In this document: piece by piece, positions 8,649 to 16,504 of the stretch | Numbering within the stretch: the first letter of the stretch is position 1 | Layout: every line of letters begins with the position of its first letter | Origin: JAFALK01 sp036500605 | Lineage (GTDB): Bacteria; Pseudomonadota; Gammaproteobacteria; Burkholderiales; Burkholderiaceae_C | Direction of reading: 5' to 3' | Assembly (NCBI GenBank): GCA_036500605.1 | Contig: DASYBU010000005.1 | Coordinates: forward strand, 186,001 to 250,000 | DNA length: 64,000 nucleotides | Notes under the pieces: model-generated | Database searches by the model: none | The model's input: the letters and a program-made list of their open reading frames with translations, nothing else | Told to the model about the DNA's origin: nothing | Translations under genes and position numbers: made by a program

Positions 8649-8664
8649 TTTACGTCAACGTCAA
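8649..8664. promoter_or_regulatory. Dyad operator-like site for the MerR (LiuR-like) regulator
   Basis: The sequence TTTACGTCAACGTCAA is an inverted repeat, TTKACGT-NN-ACGTMAA, with one mismatched pair; an extra TTACG half-site precedes it. It sits between the divergent MBL hydrolase and MerR genes. The ACGT-rich dyad resembles, from memory, sites described for LiuR and related MerR regulators of branched-chain acyl-CoA catabolism. Both flanking start codons are within 18 bases, so at least one of the transcripts must be leaderless or nearly so. Confidence 0.6.
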
Positions 8665-8670
8665 TTTGCA

Positions 8671-9117
8671 ATGATGACAGACTCCAGCAGCCCTTCCGTC
8701 CCCCAGGCGACAAATCCCGAGGCGGGCGATGCAGCGGGCCGCCTGTTCACCATCACCGAACTGGCCGCCGAGTTCGACATCACGCCGCGCGCGATCCGCT
8801 TCTACGAGGACATGGGCTTGCTCGAGCCCGGCCGCGCCGGCCGCAACCGCGTCTACACGCACCGTGACCGCACGCGCCTGAAGCTCACGCTGCGCGGCAA
8901 GCGCCTGGGCCTGAGCCTGCAGGAGATCAAGCAGCTCGTCGACATGTACGACTCGGGCTCCGACACGGCGCCGCAGCTCAAGGCCTTTCTCGACGTGCTG
9001 CGCCAGCACCGGCGCCAGCTGGAGCAGCAGCTCGACGACATCGAGGTGACGCTGGCCGAGATTTCGCAGCATGAGGAGCGCTGCATCGCGCTGCTGGGCG
9101 GGAGCAAGGCTGCATGA
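8671..9117 (+). CDS. MerR family transcriptional regulator, LiuR-like
   Basis: 148-aa MerR-type regulator. A winged helix-turn-helix begins at about residue 26 (FTITELAAEFDITPRAIRFYEDMGLLEPGRAGRNRVYTHRDRTRLK), followed by a dimerisation coiled coil (RQHRRQLEQQLDDIEVTL). The N-terminal extension of about 25 polar residues and the absence of metal-binding cysteines (the only Cys is at the C-terminus) fit the LiuR group, which controls leucine/isovalerate degradation in proteobacteria, rather than metal sensors. Leucine-degradation genes do occur in this window, at 25821 and beyond. There is no obvious ribosome site before the tandem ATG codons at 8671/8674, and the dyad at 8649-8664 ends 6 bases before them. 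The stop overlaps the next gene by 4 bases (ATGA). Confidence 0.8.
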   Translation: MMTDSSSPSVPQATNPEAGDAAGRLFTITELAAEFDITPRAIRFYEDMGLLEPGRAGRNRVYTHRDRTRLKLTLRGKRLGLSLQEIKQLVDMYDSGSDTAPQLKAFLDVLRQHRRQLEQQLDDIEVTLAEISQHEERCIALLGGSKAA

Positions 9118-9509
9118 GCAGTGCAGCGGTCACCGCCTGGCATCAGGTCGTCCGCGATCGCGACCCGCGCCAGCTCAAGGCCCTGCTGGCGGAAGAGGTG
9201 GTCTTCCATTCGCCGGTCGTGCACACGCCGCAGCACGGCCGTGCGCTCACGATGCAATATCTCGGCGCGGCGCTGCTGGTGTTTGGCAACGACTCCTTCC
9301 GCTACGTGCGCGAAGTGATCGGCCCGCGCGACGCGGTGCTCGAATTCGAGGTGGAGATCGAAGGCATCCTCGTCAACGGCATCGACATGCTGAGCTGGAA
9401 CGAGAACGACCAGATCGTGGATTTCAAGGTGCTGGTCCGCCCGCTCAAGGCGGTCAACCTGATCCATCAGAAGATGATGGCGATGCTGGCGGCGGCGCAG
9501 CAGCAGTAA
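9114..9509 (+). CDS. NTF2/SnoaL-like small protein
   Basis: 131-aa cytoplasmic protein of the nuclear transport factor 2-like (SnoaL) alpha+beta-barrel type. Features are an N-terminal helix (AVTAWHQVVRDRDPRQLKALLAEEVVFHSPVV), then alternating strands with an FHSPVVHTPQHGR segment and a hydrophobic C-terminal helix. Members bind small hydrophobic ligands or act as isomerases and cyclases; nothing here fixes the substrate. It overlaps the MerR stop by 4 bases and is therefore in the same operon. The next gene is on the other strand 25 bases later. A supporting function in acyl-CoA or isoprenoid-like catabolism is inference from the regulator only. Confidence 0.78.
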   Translation: MSSAAVTAWHQVVRDRDPRQLKALLAEEVVFHSPVVHTPQHGRALTMQYLGAALLVFGNDSFRYVREVIGPRDAVLEFEVEIEGILVNGIDMLSWNENDQIVDFKVLVRPLKAVNLIHQKMMAMLAAAQQQ

Positions 9510-9533
9510 CGCGAGCAGCAGTAACGCCGCGCT

Positions 9534-10916
9534 TCAGCGCAGGCCGAGGCGCGTCAGCTTCTTGATCAGGCCGACGCGCGAAATCCCCAGGCGCCGCGCG
9601 GCTTCTGATTGGTTGCCCGCTGCGGCTTGCAAGGCCTCGCTCACCAGCCGCTTCTCCAACTCGGCCATCGCGTGATCGAGCAGGCCGGTGGATTCGTCAG
9701 GACTGCTGATCGCCGGAACCTCGACCGTTTCACCGGCCGCGAGCGCCAACAGCTCGCCGTCGAGATCGCGCTGGCCCGGCAGCAGCAGCGCCGCGGCCGA
9801 TTCGACCACCGCCTTGAGCTCCCGCACATTGCCCGGCCATTCACGCGCTGCCAGCCACGCCAGCCCGCTCGCCGCGAGGCCCGCGCCACGCCGTTGCGCG
9901 AACTGCGCGGCCAGCAGGGGCACATCGGCGCGTCGCTCAGCCAGAGCTGGCGTACGCAGCACCACACCCTTGAGCCGGTAGAAAAGATCCTCGCGGAACT
10001 GGCCTTCGCGGACCATCGCTTCCAGGTCGCGATGCGTTGCCGCGACGACGCGCACCTCGCTGCGCAGGGTCACGCGGCCGCCGACCGGCATGTAGCTGCC
10101 CTCCTGCAGGAAGCGCAGCAGCTTGACCTGCATGGGCAGCGGCATCTCGCCGACCTCATCAAGGAAGAGCGTGCCGCCGCGTGCCACTTCGACAAGACCC
10201 GGTTGATCGCGATAGGCGCCCGTGAAGCTGCCTTTGAGATGGCCGAACAACTCGCTCTCCAGCAGCTCGGCCGAGAGCGCGCCGCAGTGCACCGCGACGA
10301 AGGGGCCGGACGCGCTGGCGCTGTGCTCATGCAGCGCGCGCGCCACCAGTTCCTTGCCCGTGCCGGTCGGCCCGAGTACGAGCACGTTGACGCGCGTCGG
10401 CGCCACGCGGCGGACCATCGCGCGCAACGATTGAATCGCTTGAGCCTGTCCGACGAGGCCCATCGCTTCTTCCGCTTGTTGCACTTCCTGCTGAGCACGC
10501 AGGCGCTGCAGCTCGGCCTCCAGCCGGTGCTTGCGCAGGGCGCGCATGACGACGAAGCGCAGCAGGTCGGGGTCGATCGGCTTGGAGAGAAAATCCCACG
10601 CGCCGAGCTCGGCGGCTCGCAAGGCGAGCTCATGCTCGGCGTGGCCGGTCAGCACGACCACGGGCACGCCCGCGAAGCGCGGAATCAGGGCGAGACCCTG
10701 CTCCGGGTCCATGCTCGGCGGCATTGCCAGATCGAGCAGGACGAGATCAGGATGCTCGGCTTCATAAGCTTCCACGGCCGCCTCGCCATCGCCGGCCAGC
10801 AGCACCTCATGGCCGAGGTTGCGCAGGAAGGCGCCGCCCAGGCGCTGGAAGGCCGGCTCGTCATCCACCAGCAGCACGCGGCCGTGTTCTTCTTTCTTTT
10901 CTTCCTCTGCGCTCAT
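9534..10916 (-). CDS. Sigma-54-dependent response regulator (NtrC family)
   Basis: 460-aa NtrC-type activator. The receiver domain has DD at 18-19 and the phospho-acceptor D62 (LVLLDLAMP). The AAA+ domain has Walker A GPTGTGKE, the sigma-54 contact loop GSFTGA (the classical motif is GAFTGA), Walker B GGTLFLDEVGEM, and arginine fingers in the FREDLFYRL block. The C-terminal Fis-type helix-turn-helix reads NQSEAARRLGISRVGLIKKL. The start is ATG at 10916; the frame is open further upstream, but that part is a shadow of the kinase gene. It overlaps the kinase stop by 4 bases, so the two form a two-component pair. It should activate promoters of the -24/-12 type; one candidate lies at 12811, upstream of the divergent operon. 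Confidence 0.93.
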   Translation of the reverse strand: MSAEEEKKEEHGRVLLVDDEPAFQRLGGAFLRNLGHEVLLAGDGEAAVEAYEAEHPDLVLLDLAMPPSMDPEQGLALIPRFAGVPVVVLTGHAEHELALRAAELGAWDFLSKPIDPDLLRFVVMRALRKHRLEAELQRLRAQQEVQQAEEAMGLVGQAQAIQSLRAMVRRVAPTRVNVLVLGPTGTGKELVARALHEHSASASGPFVAVHCGALSAELLESELFGHLKGSFTGAYRDQPGLVEVARGGTLFLDEVGEMPLPMQVKLLRFLQEGSYMPVGGRVTLRSEVRVVAATHRDLEAMVREGQFREDLFYRLKGVVLRTPALAERRADVPLLAAQFAQRRGAGLAASGLAWLAAREWPGNVRELKAVVESAAALLLPGQRDLDGELLALAAGETVEVPAISSPDESTGLLDHAMAELEKRLVSEALQAAAGNQSEAARRLGISRVGLIKKLTRLGLR

Positions 10917-12691
10917 TGCGGAAACTCCAGGGTGAAGCAGGTGCGCCAGGGCGCACGCTCGGTCAGCAGCGCGCGGCCGCCGTGCGCTTGGGCGATGCGG
11001 GCGACGATGGCCAGGCCCAGGCCCGTGCCGCCCTTGCTGCGCGAGGCGAAGGGCTCGAACAGCCGATCGCGCAGATCGGCCGGCACGCCGGGGCCGTTGT
11101 CGCAGACGTGCAGGCGCAGCAGGCCGTCGGATTGATCGACGTCGAGCGTGCAACCGTCAGGTGCGGCGCCGCGGGCGTTCTCGATCAGGTTGACCAGCGC
11201 TTGCTCAAGCCGGCGGGGATCCAGTTCTGCCGTCAAGGTAATCGGCCAGTTCGGCGTCAGTTGCAGGCCGGGCTCGCGTGCCGCCAACCGGTCCGCCAGT
11301 GCTCGCAAGTCGATCGCTTCGGCTTGTACCTTCCAGGGCTTGGCGTACTCGAGCAGATCGCTGGCCAGATGCGCGATGCGGCCGATCTGTACGCCGACTT
11401 CGCTGCGCGTTTCCTGCGGCGCCATCGCGACTGCCATTGAAATGATGTTCAGCGGATTGCGGATGTCGTGCGCCACGCTGGCCGCGAGTGCGCCGAGTTC
11501 CGCCAGCCGCGCCTGCAGTTGCCGCTCGCGCTCGCGCGCCGCCAGCTGCTGCGCCTGTTCAACGCGCACCGTGGCGTCGGCCAGCACCGTACCGAACAGT
11601 TCGGCCACGTGGCGCTGGCCCGGCGGGGCTGATTCCCAGTCCTGCCAGACGAGGGCCCAGCCTTCGACCTCGCGACGCATGGTGAGGCTCGGAACCTTCG
11701 AATCGATCGCCTCTTCACCAATCCGCACCTCGACGCGCATGCCCAGGCGCTGGCTCAACAATTCGCTGGCCTTGGCGGCCAGCGTCGCGAGGCTGTCCGA
11801 TTCGCCGAGCGCGTACCGCCACGCGCCGAGATCCTGCGCGCTGACATCGCCACCGGGATAGACCAGCCGTTGCACGAAGCGCTTCACAGGCCCGTTCAAA
11901 GCCAGGCAACTCGCCGCCACCGCCAGACCGCAGAGCCAGCGCGATTCAAAGGGCAGGGCGAGCGGCATCAAGCCGACGATCGCGGCGCCGATGGCCAGCA
12001 GCAGCGTCCAGACCAAGGCCCGGCCGGCCCAGGCATTGGCCACGAACACGCCGTAGCGCAGGATGCCGTAGACCAGCACCAGTGGGTACAGCGGCAGCGC
12101 GAGCAGCGGCACCGGATAGATCGGCCAGCCCAGCAGCGCGATGCCGTAGCCGCTCAGGCACATCACGCCCCACAGGCACGAGGCGGTGACAGCGGCGATC
12201 TGCGCACGTGCCGGTGGCCGGGCCTTGGCGAGCGAGCGCAGGAGCACCGCCACACCGGCGATGCCGAGCACCATCCAGGAGACGCTGGTGATCCACGCGG
12301 CCGGCTCGGCCCAGCCCAGGCGGCCGACGATCGGGTGGTCGACGAAGTGCGCGGGCAGGAGCACCTGCGACACCAGGGCCGCGCCGCCCGCCATCGCGTA
12401 GGCCGCTTGAATCCAGCGGCGGCTCAGCGGCACGCGGCAGAACACGACGCAGAAGTGGAAGAACAACGCCGAGGTCAGCGGCGCCGTGGCGAGCAGATGC
12501 AGGGCGACGGGCTCGACCTCGGGCCCGAACCAGTTGGGCAACTCATTGCCGGTGATCCATACCGCCAGCGCGGCCAGGAAGGCGGCCAGCAGGCGTCCGC
12601 CGGCCACCTTGTCCGCCCAGGCCAGCAGCACGCCGGCGAGCAGCAGGGTCTCGAACAGTGAAAAGCCCAGGGCAACGCGCAGCAGCAGCAT
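10913..12691 (-). CDS. Membrane sensor histidine kinase
   Basis: 592-aa sensor kinase, partner of the downstream sigma-54 response regulator. The N-terminal half (about residues 1-260) contains around eight hydrophobic segments separated by short loops, a 7TM-like sensor region without a large periplasmic domain. A GAF-like linker follows (about 270-385). The transmitter has an H-box ASVAHDIRNPLNI, N-box EQALVNLIENARGA, G1 VCDNGPGV and G2 TGLGLAIVARIAQAHGG. Signal: unknown; the sensor being mostly within the membrane suggests a membrane-state or lipophilic cue (inference). The ATG at 12691 is divergent from the DUF4166 gene, with a 146-base gap. Confidence 0.9.
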   Translation of the reverse strand: MLLLRVALGFSLFETLLLAGVLLAWADKVAGGRLLAAFLAALAVWITGNELPNWFGPEVEPVALHLLATAPLTSALFFHFCVVFCRVPLSRRWIQAAYAMAGGAALVSQVLLPAHFVDHPIVGRLGWAEPAAWITSVSWMVLGIAGVAVLLRSLAKARPPARAQIAAVTASCLWGVMCLSGYGIALLGWPIYPVPLLALPLYPLVLVYGILRYGVFVANAWAGRALVWTLLLAIGAAIVGLMPLALPFESRWLCGLAVAASCLALNGPVKRFVQRLVYPGGDVSAQDLGAWRYALGESDSLATLAAKASELLSQRLGMRVEVRIGEEAIDSKVPSLTMRREVEGWALVWQDWESAPPGQRHVAELFGTVLADATVRVEQAQQLAARERERQLQARLAELGALAASVAHDIRNPLNIISMAVAMAPQETRSEVGVQIGRIAHLASDLLEYAKPWKVQAEAIDLRALADRLAAREPGLQLTPNWPITLTAELDPRRLEQALVNLIENARGAAPDGCTLDVDQSDGLLRLHVCDNGPGVPADLRDRLFEPFASRSKGGTGLGLAIVARIAQAHGGRALLTERAPWRTCFTLEFPQ

Positions 12692-12719
12692 GGGTGGATG
12701 AATTGATGTGTATACGGCG

Positions 12720-12750
12720 TTGACAGGTGAAGCGACGGTGACTGTATACC
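12720..12750 (+). promoter_or_regulatory. Possible sigma-70 promoter with flanking GTATAC palindromes
   Basis: A perfect TTGACA at 12720-12725 is followed after 17-19 bases by TGTATA/TATACC (12743-12750). Two GTATAC hexamers, at 12710-12715 and 12744-12749, bracket it and could be operator half-sites. It reads towards the DUF4166/epimerase operon. The -10 match is only moderate. Confidence 0.4.
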
Positions 12751-12810
12751 AGGGGAACAGTTTGTGTCGTGTATTTCAATGAAATCAACAACTTAGAAGC
12801 CAAAAAATCC

Positions 12811-12826
12811 TGGCCCGCTTCTCGCA
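12811..12826 (+). promoter_or_regulatory. Candidate sigma-54 (-24/-12) promoter
   Basis: TGGCCCG-CTTC-TCGCA fits the sigma-54 consensus TGGCACG-N4-TTGCA with the invariant GG and GC exactly 10 bases apart and two mismatches. It is on the + strand, 12 bases before the ATG at 12838, and divergent from an NtrC-type activator/kinase pair. The predicted transcription start would fall at the start codon, which weakens the call. Confidence 0.35.
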
Positions 12827-12837
12827 ATAGAGAAGGC

Positions 12838-13458
12838 ATGGACACCCTGACCTGCACCCAACAAGACACACCGCCGGCCGTGCTGGATCTTGCCGCCTTG
12901 CTCGGGCCTACCGCCTGGAGCCGCCTGCCTGCCGCAGTTCAACGCCGTTTTGCGGCCGACCACGGCGCAGTCACCTACAGGGGCTGCATGGACCTGCGCT
13001 GCTCGCGCCTGGGCCGCGTGCTGGCCTGGCTGGCGCTGCCGCTGCGTGGCCCGCTGGTGCCGCACTGCCTGAACGATGTGCCGACTGACGTGCAGGTCTG
13101 CTCCGATGGCCAGGGTGGCGTCGTCTGGTCGCGCCGCATGGGCGCGCAGGCCGTCCAGTCGGTCAAGCGGGCTCATGCCGAAGGCGGCGTGCTGGAGCGC
13201 ACCGCGGGCGGCCTCGCGATGGCGCTCGATGTCTTCGAGGACGAGGGCGCACTGGTCTTCCAGAGCCGGCACTACGCCTGGTGTCTCGGCCGCGTTTATC
13301 TGCGTCTGCCGCAATGGCTGAGCCCGGGTGTCTGCCGGGTCGAGCACCGCGATCTCGGCGCCGGGACTTTCCGTTTCACGCTCGCCATGACTCACCCGCT
13401 GTGGGGTGAGACCTTTCATCAAACCGGCGTCTTCCACGACCCGGTCGAGGAGATTTGA
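12838..13458 (+). CDS. DUF4166 domain protein
   Basis: 206-aa protein with the DUF4166 pattern: an N-terminal LLGPTAWSRLPAAVQRRF segment, a YRGCMDLRCSRLGRVLAWLALPLRGPLVPH block, and C-terminal strands ending with HPLWGETFHQTGVF. DUF4166 has no established activity; it commonly occurs fused or adjacent to NAD-dependent epimerase-like or saccharopine-dehydrogenase-like proteins, as here, where a TIGR01777 epimerase follows after 1 base. Start choice: the ATG at 12838 has AGAAGG only one base before it, too close for a good ribosome site, and a GTG at 12769 keeps the frame open; the conserved domain starts about 18 residues after the ATG, so the ATG is sufficient. Role unknown. Confidence 0.75.
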   Translation: MDTLTCTQQDTPPAVLDLAALLGPTAWSRLPAAVQRRFAADHGAVTYRGCMDLRCSRLGRVLAWLALPLRGPLVPHCLNDVPTDVQVCSDGQGGVVWSRRMGAQAVQSVKRAHAEGGVLERTAGGLAMALDVFEDEGALVFQSRHYAWCLGRVYLRLPQWLSPGVCRVEHRDLGAGTFRFTLAMTHPLWGETFHQTGVFHDPVEEI

Positions 13459-13459
13459 A

Positions 13460-14938
13460 ATGCTGTTGATCGATGGTGTGCTGATCACCCAGGCCCTGCT
13501 CGGGGCCTTTGACAACCTCTGGCATCACGAGTGGCAGGCGCGGTTGCCGCAGCAGCGCGGGGCGCGCCGCGAACTGGCGCTGCATGCCGCGCGTGAGGCG
13601 ATCTACGGCGCGGTGTTTCTGGGCCTGGGCTGGTGGGCCTGGCAGGGCTGGCTCGCGCTGGTCGTGGCGGCGCTGCTGGGCCTGGAAGTCGTGATCACGC
13701 TGGCCGACTTTATTGAAGAGGACCGCACGCGCCGCCTCCCGCCCTTCGAGCGCTGGCTGCACACCGTCCTGACATTGAGTTATGGCCTGTTCCTGGCTTT
13801 GATGGGCCGGCGTCTTTGGGCCTGGGGCGCGATGCCGACCGGCCTTGTCGGCGCAGATCGAGGTTGGGTCTCGTGGCTGTTCACAGCTTTTGCGATCTGC
13901 GTGTGGGCCTGGAGCGCGCGCAATGCTGTCGCGGCCTACAAGCTCGGGCATGAAGTGCAGCGCATGACCAAGGCCGTACCGCGAGGTGCGGAGGCCGTGC
14001 TGGTGACAGGCGGCACGGGCTTTCTGGGGCAGGCCTTTGTCCATGAGTTGCGGGCCCAGGGCCGGCGCGTGATCGTGCTGTCGCGCGATGCTCGTCAAGC
14101 GCGCCTGCAGTTTGACATCGGCGTCACGGTCGTCGAATCGCTGGACGAGATCGTGCCCGAGACCCGCGTCGCCGCGCTCGTGCATCTGGCCGGCGCGCGC
14201 GTGCTGGGCCGGCCCTGGACGCAGGCACGCCGCCGGCAGTTGATCGAGAGCCGCACGCGCATCTGCAACGAACTGCTGCGATTGGCTCGCCGTCTGGAAC
14301 AGCGGCCGCGTGTGCTGGTGACGGCATCGGCTGTCGGTTACTACGGCGTGCCCAAGGCCGGTGTGATTTGCGATGAAAACTCAGCCGCCATGCCCGGCGT
14401 CTTCCAGTCCGACCTTTGCGCCGCCGCCGAACATGAGGCCCGCCGGGCCGAGGCGCTGGGCCTGCGCGTCGTGCGTCTGCGCTTTGGCGTGATTCTTGGC
14501 CGCGAGGACGGCGCGTATCCGATGCAGGCGCTCGTGGCACGCTTCGGGCTGGCCGCGCAACTCGGCAAGGGCGACCAAGCCATGCCCTGGATCCATCGCG
14601 ACGATGCGGTGGGCCTGCTGACATGGGCTCTTGATGAGCGCGCAGTCCACGGGCCGGTGAACGCGGTGGCGCCGCAGTTGTGCGATCAGCGCATGTTTGT
14701 GCAGGCGCTCGCGGCCTCGTTCGGCAGGCATGCCTGGATGCGCATGCCTGCCGCGCCGCTCAGGCTGCTGGCGGGCGAGATGTCGACCCTGCTGCTGGAC
14801 GGGCAGGCGGTGATGCCGAGCCGCGCGCTGGCGGGCGGCTACCGCTTCCGGTTTCCGACGCTGGCCGGGGCTTTGCAAGCGCTCGCTCAAACGCCTCACC
14901 CTGCTGACAGTTTTGTGCAACCGGCTGGCTATCGTTGA
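13460..14938 (+). CDS. TIGR01777 family NAD(P)-dependent epimerase with N-terminal membrane domain
   Basis: 492-aa two-part protein. Residues 1-180 contain four or so hydrophobic helices (for example GAVFLGLGWWAWQGWLALVVAALLG, written here as adjoining segments GAVFLGLGWWAW and GWLALVVAALLG). Residues 185-492 form an extended short-chain dehydrogenase/epimerase of the YfcH/TIGR01777 type with the nucleotide-binding VTGGTGFLGQ, LVHLAGARVLGRPW, TASAVGYYG (active-site Tyr region), and PWIHRDDAV. Soluble YfcH-like proteins have about 300 residues, so the membrane domain is a fusion. It starts 1 base after the DUF4166 stop and is certainly co-transcribed with it. The substrate is unknown; a membrane-linked sugar or isoprenoid reductase role is inference. 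ATG chosen at 13460; the frame is open 54 bases further upstream inside the previous gene. Confidence 0.85.
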   Translation: MLLIDGVLITQALLGAFDNLWHHEWQARLPQQRGARRELALHAAREAIYGAVFLGLGWWAWQGWLALVVAALLGLEVVITLADFIEEDRTRRLPPFERWLHTVLTLSYGLFLALMGRRLWAWGAMPTGLVGADRGWVSWLFTAFAICVWAWSARNAVAAYKLGHEVQRMTKAVPRGAEAVLVTGGTGFLGQAFVHELRAQGRRVIVLSRDARQARLQFDIGVTVVESLDEIVPETRVAALVHLAGARVLGRPWTQARRRQLIESRTRICNELLRLARRLEQRPRVLVTASAVGYYGVPKAGVICDENSAAMPGVFQSDLCAAAEHEARRAEALGLRVVRLRFGVILGREDGAYPMQALVARFGLAAQLGKGDQAMPWIHRDDAVGLLTWALDERAVHGPVNAVAPQLCDQRMFVQALAASFGRHAWMRMPAAPLRLLAGEMSTLLLDGQAVMPSRALAGGYRFRFPTLAGALQALAQTPHPADSFVQPAGYR

Positions 14939-14980
14939 GGTCTGACAAAAGCATAAGCAACAACCTTGACGGAGCCGATC

Positions 14981-15469
14981 ATGAACTTCCGAACCAATCT
15001 CCCGGGCGCCAACGATTTCGATTTCGTCATTGGCGACTGGCAAGTGCAACACCGCCAGCTCAAGTCGCGCCTGACCGGCTGCACCGAGTGGCTGGAATTC
15101 GAGGGTTACTCGCGCACGCACAAGATCCTCGGCGGCCTCGGCAATCTGGAGGACAACATCCTCGAGAAGCCCGATGGCAGCTACCGCGCGGCGGCGCTGC
15201 GTTCCTTCGATGTGCAGAAGGGTTGCTGGTCGATCTGGTGGCTTGATGGCCGCAGCCCGCGTGCGATGGAGCCGCCGGTGGTGGGCGGCTTTGTCGAGGG
15301 TGTCGGCAATTTCTATTGCGACGATGTGCTCGACGGCCGGCCGATCAAGGTGCGGCTGACCTGGATCTCGCGCGATGCCGAGCGCCCGCATTGGGAACAG
15401 GCCTTCTCGGCCGACGGCGGCGAGACCTGGGAGACCAACTGGTTGATGGAATTCTCACGCGCCGCTTGA
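14981..15469 (+). CDS. Conserved hypothetical protein, DUF1579-like
   Basis: 162-aa protein without signal peptide or membrane helix. The opening segment DFDFVIGDWQVQHRQLKSRL and the repeated strands (GGLGNLEDNILEKPDG, FYCDDVLDGRPIKVRLTW, WEQAFSADGGETWETNW) look like the calycin-like DUF1579 family, whose function is unknown. The ATG at 14981 follows GGAG at 14971-14974 with a 6-base spacer; a TTG at 14966 is a poorer option. Its C-terminus overlaps the convergent LysR gene by 15 bases. It follows the epimerase by 42 bases and may be in the same transcript. Almost the same start-site sequence (CGGAGCCGATCATG) precedes the unrelated gene at 40036. Confidence 0.75.
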   Translation: MNFRTNLPGANDFDFVIGDWQVQHRQLKSRLTGCTEWLEFEGYSRTHKILGGLGNLEDNILEKPDGSYRAAALRSFDVQKGCWSIWWLDGRSPRAMEPPVVGGFVEGVGNFYCDDVLDGRPIKVRLTWISRDAERPHWEQAFSADGGETWETNWLMEFSRAA

Positions 15470-16378
15470 ACTCGCAGGCTGCTCGCCCGAGCAACTGGCC
15501 AGCGTGGCGGCCATCGCTTCGATGAAAACACGCGAGCGCAGCGGCATCAGCTTGCGTTCGGGGAAGACGGCCCAGCAACTTGTCGGTGCCATCGTCCAGT
15601 CGGGCAGTACCGGCACCAGTTCGCCCTTGGCCAGCGCGTCGCGCGCGAAATGCGCGTTGATCGCGATGATGCCCACGCCAGCGCGCGCCATGCGCAAAAG
15701 CATGTCCGGCGCATTGACCAGCGTGCGCTGCAAGGGCACGCCGCGCCAGCGCTCTTCGCCGCGCTGCAACTCCCAGGGCATCGGATCGCCCGCGCGGCTC
15801 AGGATCAGGAGGCCGTGCATGTCGAGCAGGGCTGAGGGCAGCTGAGGTTCGCCGTGCTGGCGCAGGTACTCAGGCGAGGCATAGAGCGCCGTGTCCATGC
15901 GCGCGAGCAGGCGCGCAGCCAGCGATGAATCGGCGCTGAGCTCGCCCATGCGCACGGCGATGTCAAAGCCCTCGCCGATCAGGTCCACGCGGCGCGGCGA
16001 GAGATCCAGTTCCAGTTGCACATCGGGATGATCGAGTGCGAACTGGCTCAGCATGTCGCCGAGCGCCTGGTGCGCAAAGTCGGCCGGCATCGAGACACGC
16101 AGCCGCCCGGTCGGCTTGCTCTGGCGGTGCAAAGCCAGCGCCAGCGCGTTGTCCACCTCGCCGGCCACGCCGCGCGCATGCTCCAGCACGCCCTGGCCAA
16201 ACTCGGTCAATGACAGGCGCCGCGTGCTGCGCTGGAGCAACTTTTCGCCCAGCCGCGCCTCCAGGCTCGCGACCCGGCGGCTGACCGTCGACTTGGGCAG
16301 ATGCAGGCGCTCTGCGGCCCGGCTGAAGCTGCCAGAATCGACCACGCGGGCGAAGAGCAGGAGGTCGTCAGCATCCAT
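15455..16378 (-). CDS. LysR family transcriptional regulator
   Basis: 307-aa LysR regulator. The N-terminal winged helix-turn-helix is at about residues 3-62 (LLLFARVVDSGSFSRAAERL then HLPKSTVSRRVASLEARLG), followed by a periplasmic-binding-protein-like effector domain beginning near GRLRVSMPADF. The sequence is typical of the group that controls a divergent oxidoreductase gene; here the divergent neighbour is an AzoR-type quinone/azo reductase followed by a pirin. A perfect 11-base-arm palindrome at 16377-16404 overlaps its start codon and is the obvious candidate for its own binding site, implying autoregulation. The stop overlaps the convergent DUF1579-like gene by 15 bases. Confidence 0.92.
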   Translation of the reverse strand: MDADDLLLFARVVDSGSFSRAAERLHLPKSTVSRRVASLEARLGEKLLQRSTRRLSLTEFGQGVLEHARGVAGEVDNALALALHRQSKPTGRLRVSMPADFAHQALGDMLSQFALDHPDVQLELDLSPRRVDLIGEGFDIAVRMGELSADSSLAARLLARMDTALYASPEYLRQHGEPQLPSALLDMHGLLILSRAGDPMPWELQRGEERWRGVPLQRTLVNAPDMLLRMARAGVGIIAINAHFARDALAKGELVPVLPDWTMAPTSCWAVFPERKLMPLRSRVFIEAMAATLASCSGEQPASSSGA

Positions 16379-16404
16379 GATTGTTCCTTTGGTGGAACAA
16401 TCAT
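16377..16404. promoter_or_regulatory. Perfect palindrome at the LysR start codon, likely operator
   Basis: Arms ATGATTGTTCC (16377-16387) and GGAACAATCAT (16394-16404) are exact complements around TTTGGT. The first arm shares two bases with the LysR start codon (16376-16378). A bound protein would block LysR expression and lies about 100 bases upstream of the AzoR gene, a normal position for a LysR activation site. Confidence 0.7.
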
Positions 16405-16504
16405 ATCCAGATTGAGGGCTTCTGCCGGGGATTGATGGTGCCTACAGTTCATTCCATCGAACCACCCCGTTAGCAGACCGCTAGCACCCCACTAGGAGCC
16501 TCTC

